A stretch of 7,852 nucleotides of DNA from Fidelibacterota bacterium (GTDB lineage Bacteria; Marinisomatota; Marinisomatia; Marinisomatales; TCS56). Both the position numbers and the translations under genes were made by a program. A model generated the notes under the pieces. The model was given only the letters and a program-made list of their open reading frames with translations. It made no database searches and had not been told where the DNA came from. This document shows positions 6,068 through 7,852 of the stretch, in pieces; the stretch's first letter is position 1, and each line of letters begins with the position of its first letter. The DNA is taken from contig DAOWAH010000062.1 in the NCBI GenBank assembly GCA_030634675.1, forward strand, positions 1-7,852, written 5' to 3'.

Positions 6068-7852
6068 TTACTGTCTTAAATTTTCCAGATATTTGCGTCC
6101 GATCAAGGCCTGGCCCAAGGCGATCCCGCCATCATTCGTAGGTACTTTTTCATGGCTGAAAACAGAAAATTTTGCCGTTTCCAGATCCTCTATCAACGCT
6201 TCAAACAGAATTTGATTCTGAAACACACCACCACTAACCACAACCGTGTTAATATCATATTTGCGTCGTAATTGTTGAATTATTGTGGATAACATTGCGC
6301 ACAGTGTCCGATGGAATCGACTGCCAATCTCGCCCAAATCACAACCTGCTTGAATAGCCTTTACGACAGCACGGATAAGCGGCTTAACAAGCATTAATTT
6401 CAAATTGCCTTGCTGGCTAAATTCATATTTAAACGACTCCGCGCTGACGTTGTCGGACGATTGCATCAATTCAATCGCTGCCTGGCCCTCGTAGTGTATA
6501 ATTTGCCGGCCCCCACTCATTGCAGCTACTGCATCAAACAGGCGACCACAACTACTGGTAGCAAAACAACTGACATTTTTTTCAACTATATCAACAATCG
6601 GTTTATAATCGTGTTCACTTAAAAAAGGCAGCGCGGGCAGTTCACCTTCGGACTGGAGCAGATAACTTACTGCGGTTCGCCAAGGCGCCCTGATAGCGGC
6701 ATCGCCCCCGGGAAGAAGCATTGGTTCAAAAGCAGCCAGCCGCTTAAAACCAGAATAATCACCCAGTAGAATTTCACCGCCCCAGATTGTGCCATCATTA
6801 CTATAGCCTGTGCCATCCATGATAATTCCCAAAACCTGCCTCTCAATCCCATGCTCGGCCATCACGGCCGCCAGGTGGGCATGGTGGTGCTGCGCCCCCA
6901 GCAGAGGAACGTCAATCTGTTCCTTGGCCCATTGGGTCGACAGGTAGCGCGGGTGCAAGTCGTGAACGATTAATTCCGGTCTCGTGTCAAAAATCTTCTG
7001 CAAGTGATCAATCGTCATCCGGAAAAAATTATATGCCTCTAGATTTTTCAGGTCTCCGATATGCTGGCTGATAAAAGCCCGGTTATACTGCAGTAAACAA
7101 ATTGTGTTCTTCAATTCACCGCCCACAGCCAGAATCGGCGGGCCATTGGATTTTACCAATATCGGCATAGGGGCGTAACCACGGCTGCGTCGGATAGGCC
7201 GGTTCTTACCAGCCAAGTGAATGAAGACCGAATCGTCGCCGCGGAGGTAAATGTCGCGATCGTACATCAGCACATAATCAGCAATATCTTGCAGCCGCAT
7301 AAACGCTTCATCGTTGGCGATGCAGATCGGTTCTTCGCTCAGGTTGGCGCTGGTCATTACCAGGGCAGAGAAATTTTCCGCCAGCAACAGGTGGTGCAGG
7401 GGTGTATAGGGCAGCATGACGCCTAAACGGTCATTGCCCGGCGCAATTTCATCTACCAAACCTGGTCCAGGGCGTTTACGCGCCAAAACGATCGGGGCGC
7501 GGGGCGAGGCCAGCAATTCTTCTTCGGCAGTGACCAATTTACATATTTTGCGAGCCGCTACCAGATCTTTGACCATCACTGCCAGTGGTTTTTCTTCGCG
7601 GTTTTTCCGGCGTCGCAGTTCTTTTACAGCCGCTGTATTGGTGGCATCCACTGCCAGATGAAAACCAGCCAATCCCTTAATCGCAATAATTTTTCCGTCT
7701 TTCAGCAAGCGGGCGGTCTCCCGGATCAAATCATCAGTCGCAACCTTTTTTCTGTCAATGTTGAACAGGGCCAACCGAGGACCGCAGACCGGGCAGGCGT
7801 TGGGCTGGGCATGGAAACGGCGATCGGTGGGATCGTCGTATTCGGCCTGGCA
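6068..7852 (-). CDS. hypF: Carbamoyltransferase HypF (N-terminus beyond right edge)
   Basis: HypF uses carbamoyl phosphate and ATP to make carbamoyl-AMP and transfers the carbamoyl group to HypE. The frame is open to base 7852, so 594 residues of a protein normally about 750 long are visible. The N-terminal acylphosphatase domain and the first zinc finger are missing only because of the window. The fragment starts inside the second zinc finger (Cys1, Cys20, Cys23, with EYDDPTDRRFHAQP), so a start at the TTG codon 7774 would be wrong. Next comes a YrdC-like domain, about residues 40-220, with KPLAVMVKDL (88-97) and TSANLSEEP (167-175). A Kae1-like domain follows, about 235-585, with the metal motif HHHAH (322-326), DGTGYSNDG (346-354), TSSCGRLFDA (432-441), SGGVFQN (540-546) and a C-terminal NDGG. 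It ends at TAA 6070-6068. All visible catalytic motifs are intact. Confidence 0.96.
   Translation of the reverse strand, partial: CQAEYDDPTDRRFHAQPNACPVCGPRLALFNIDRKKVATDDLIRETARLLKDGKIIAIKGLAGFHLAVDATNTAAVKELRRRKNREEKPLAVMVKDLVAARKICKLVTAEEELLASPRAPIVLARKRPGPGLVDEIAPGNDRLGVMLPYTPLHHLLLAENFSALVMTSANLSEEPICIANDEAFMRLQDIADYVLMYDRDIYLRGDDSVFIHLAGKNRPIRRSRGYAPMPILVKSNGPPILAVGGELKNTICLLQYNRAFISQHIGDLKNLEAYNFFRMTIDHLQKIFDTRPELIVHDLHPRYLSTQWAKEQIDVPLLGAQHHHAHLAAVMAEHGIERQVLGIIMDGTGYSNDGTIWGGEILLGDYSGFKRLAAFEPMLLPGGDAAIRAPWRTAVSYLLQSEGELPALPFLSEHDYKPIVDIVEKNVSCFATSSCGRLFDAVAAMSGGRQIIHYEGQAAIELMQSSDNVSAESFKYEFSQQGNLKLMLVKPLIRAVVKAIQAGCDLGEIGSRFHRTLCAMLSTIIQQLRRKYDINTVVVSGGVFQNQILFEALIEDLETAKFSVFSHEKVPTNDGGIALGQALIGRKYLENLRQ

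Noticed and set aside
7772..7774. TTG as the start codon of hypF
   Set aside because: The frame stays open to the window edge and encodes the second HypF zinc finger, so this is an internal Leu codon.

Overview
The window comes from a bacterium that matures [NiFe]-hydrogenases, most likely an anaerobic or facultatively anaerobic hydrogen user. The main evidence is a hypF-hypC-hypD-hypE block on the minus strand (7852 down to 3362), with hypF cut by the right edge. Shine-Dalgarno sites of the GGAG/AAGGA type, tight gene packing and ATGA start/stop coupling are ordinarily bacterial. The sequence does not fix the phylum. Clostridia (Desulfotomaculum-like) and Chloroflexota are guesses from gene content only.

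Right half (3362-7852, minus strand): hypF (partial), hypC, hypD and hypE lie in transcription order. Together they build the Fe(CN)2CO group of the hydrogenase active site. HypF makes carbamoyl-AMP and passes the carbamoyl group to the C-terminal Cys of HypE. HypE dehydrates it to a thiocyanate. HypC and HypD hold the iron and accept the cyanide. The visible catalytic motifs are intact in all four. The hypC-hypD gap carries three imperfect 16-bp tandem repeats directly in front of the hypD start.

Middle (1609-3382, plus strand): one gene for a large multi-pass membrane protein of the glycosyltransferase-39/PMT-like type. It is broken by a single-base frameshift close to an A4 run at 2100-2103. 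Its 3' end overlaps the 3' end of hypE by 21 bp, tail to tail.

Left part (1-1417, minus strand): a three-gene run. It encodes a UreH/NicO-like membrane transporter with a 13-histidine cytosolic or periplasmic loop, a small VKOR-family thiol oxidoreductase coupled to it by an ATGA overlap, and a chorismate mutase of the AroQ class that reaches the window edge. The 191-bp divergent region (1418-1608) holds back-to-back promoter-like elements and a perfect 7-bp inverted repeat placed like a repressor operator just downstream of the transporter promoter.

Working model (inference): the His-rich transporter could supply or balance nickel for the hydrogenase maturation system next to it. The role of its coupled VKOR partner is unexplained and is the least conventional feature here. 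No tRNA, rRNA, CRISPR array, insertion sequence or convincing intrinsic terminator was seen, and no gene-free stretch exceeds 300 bases.
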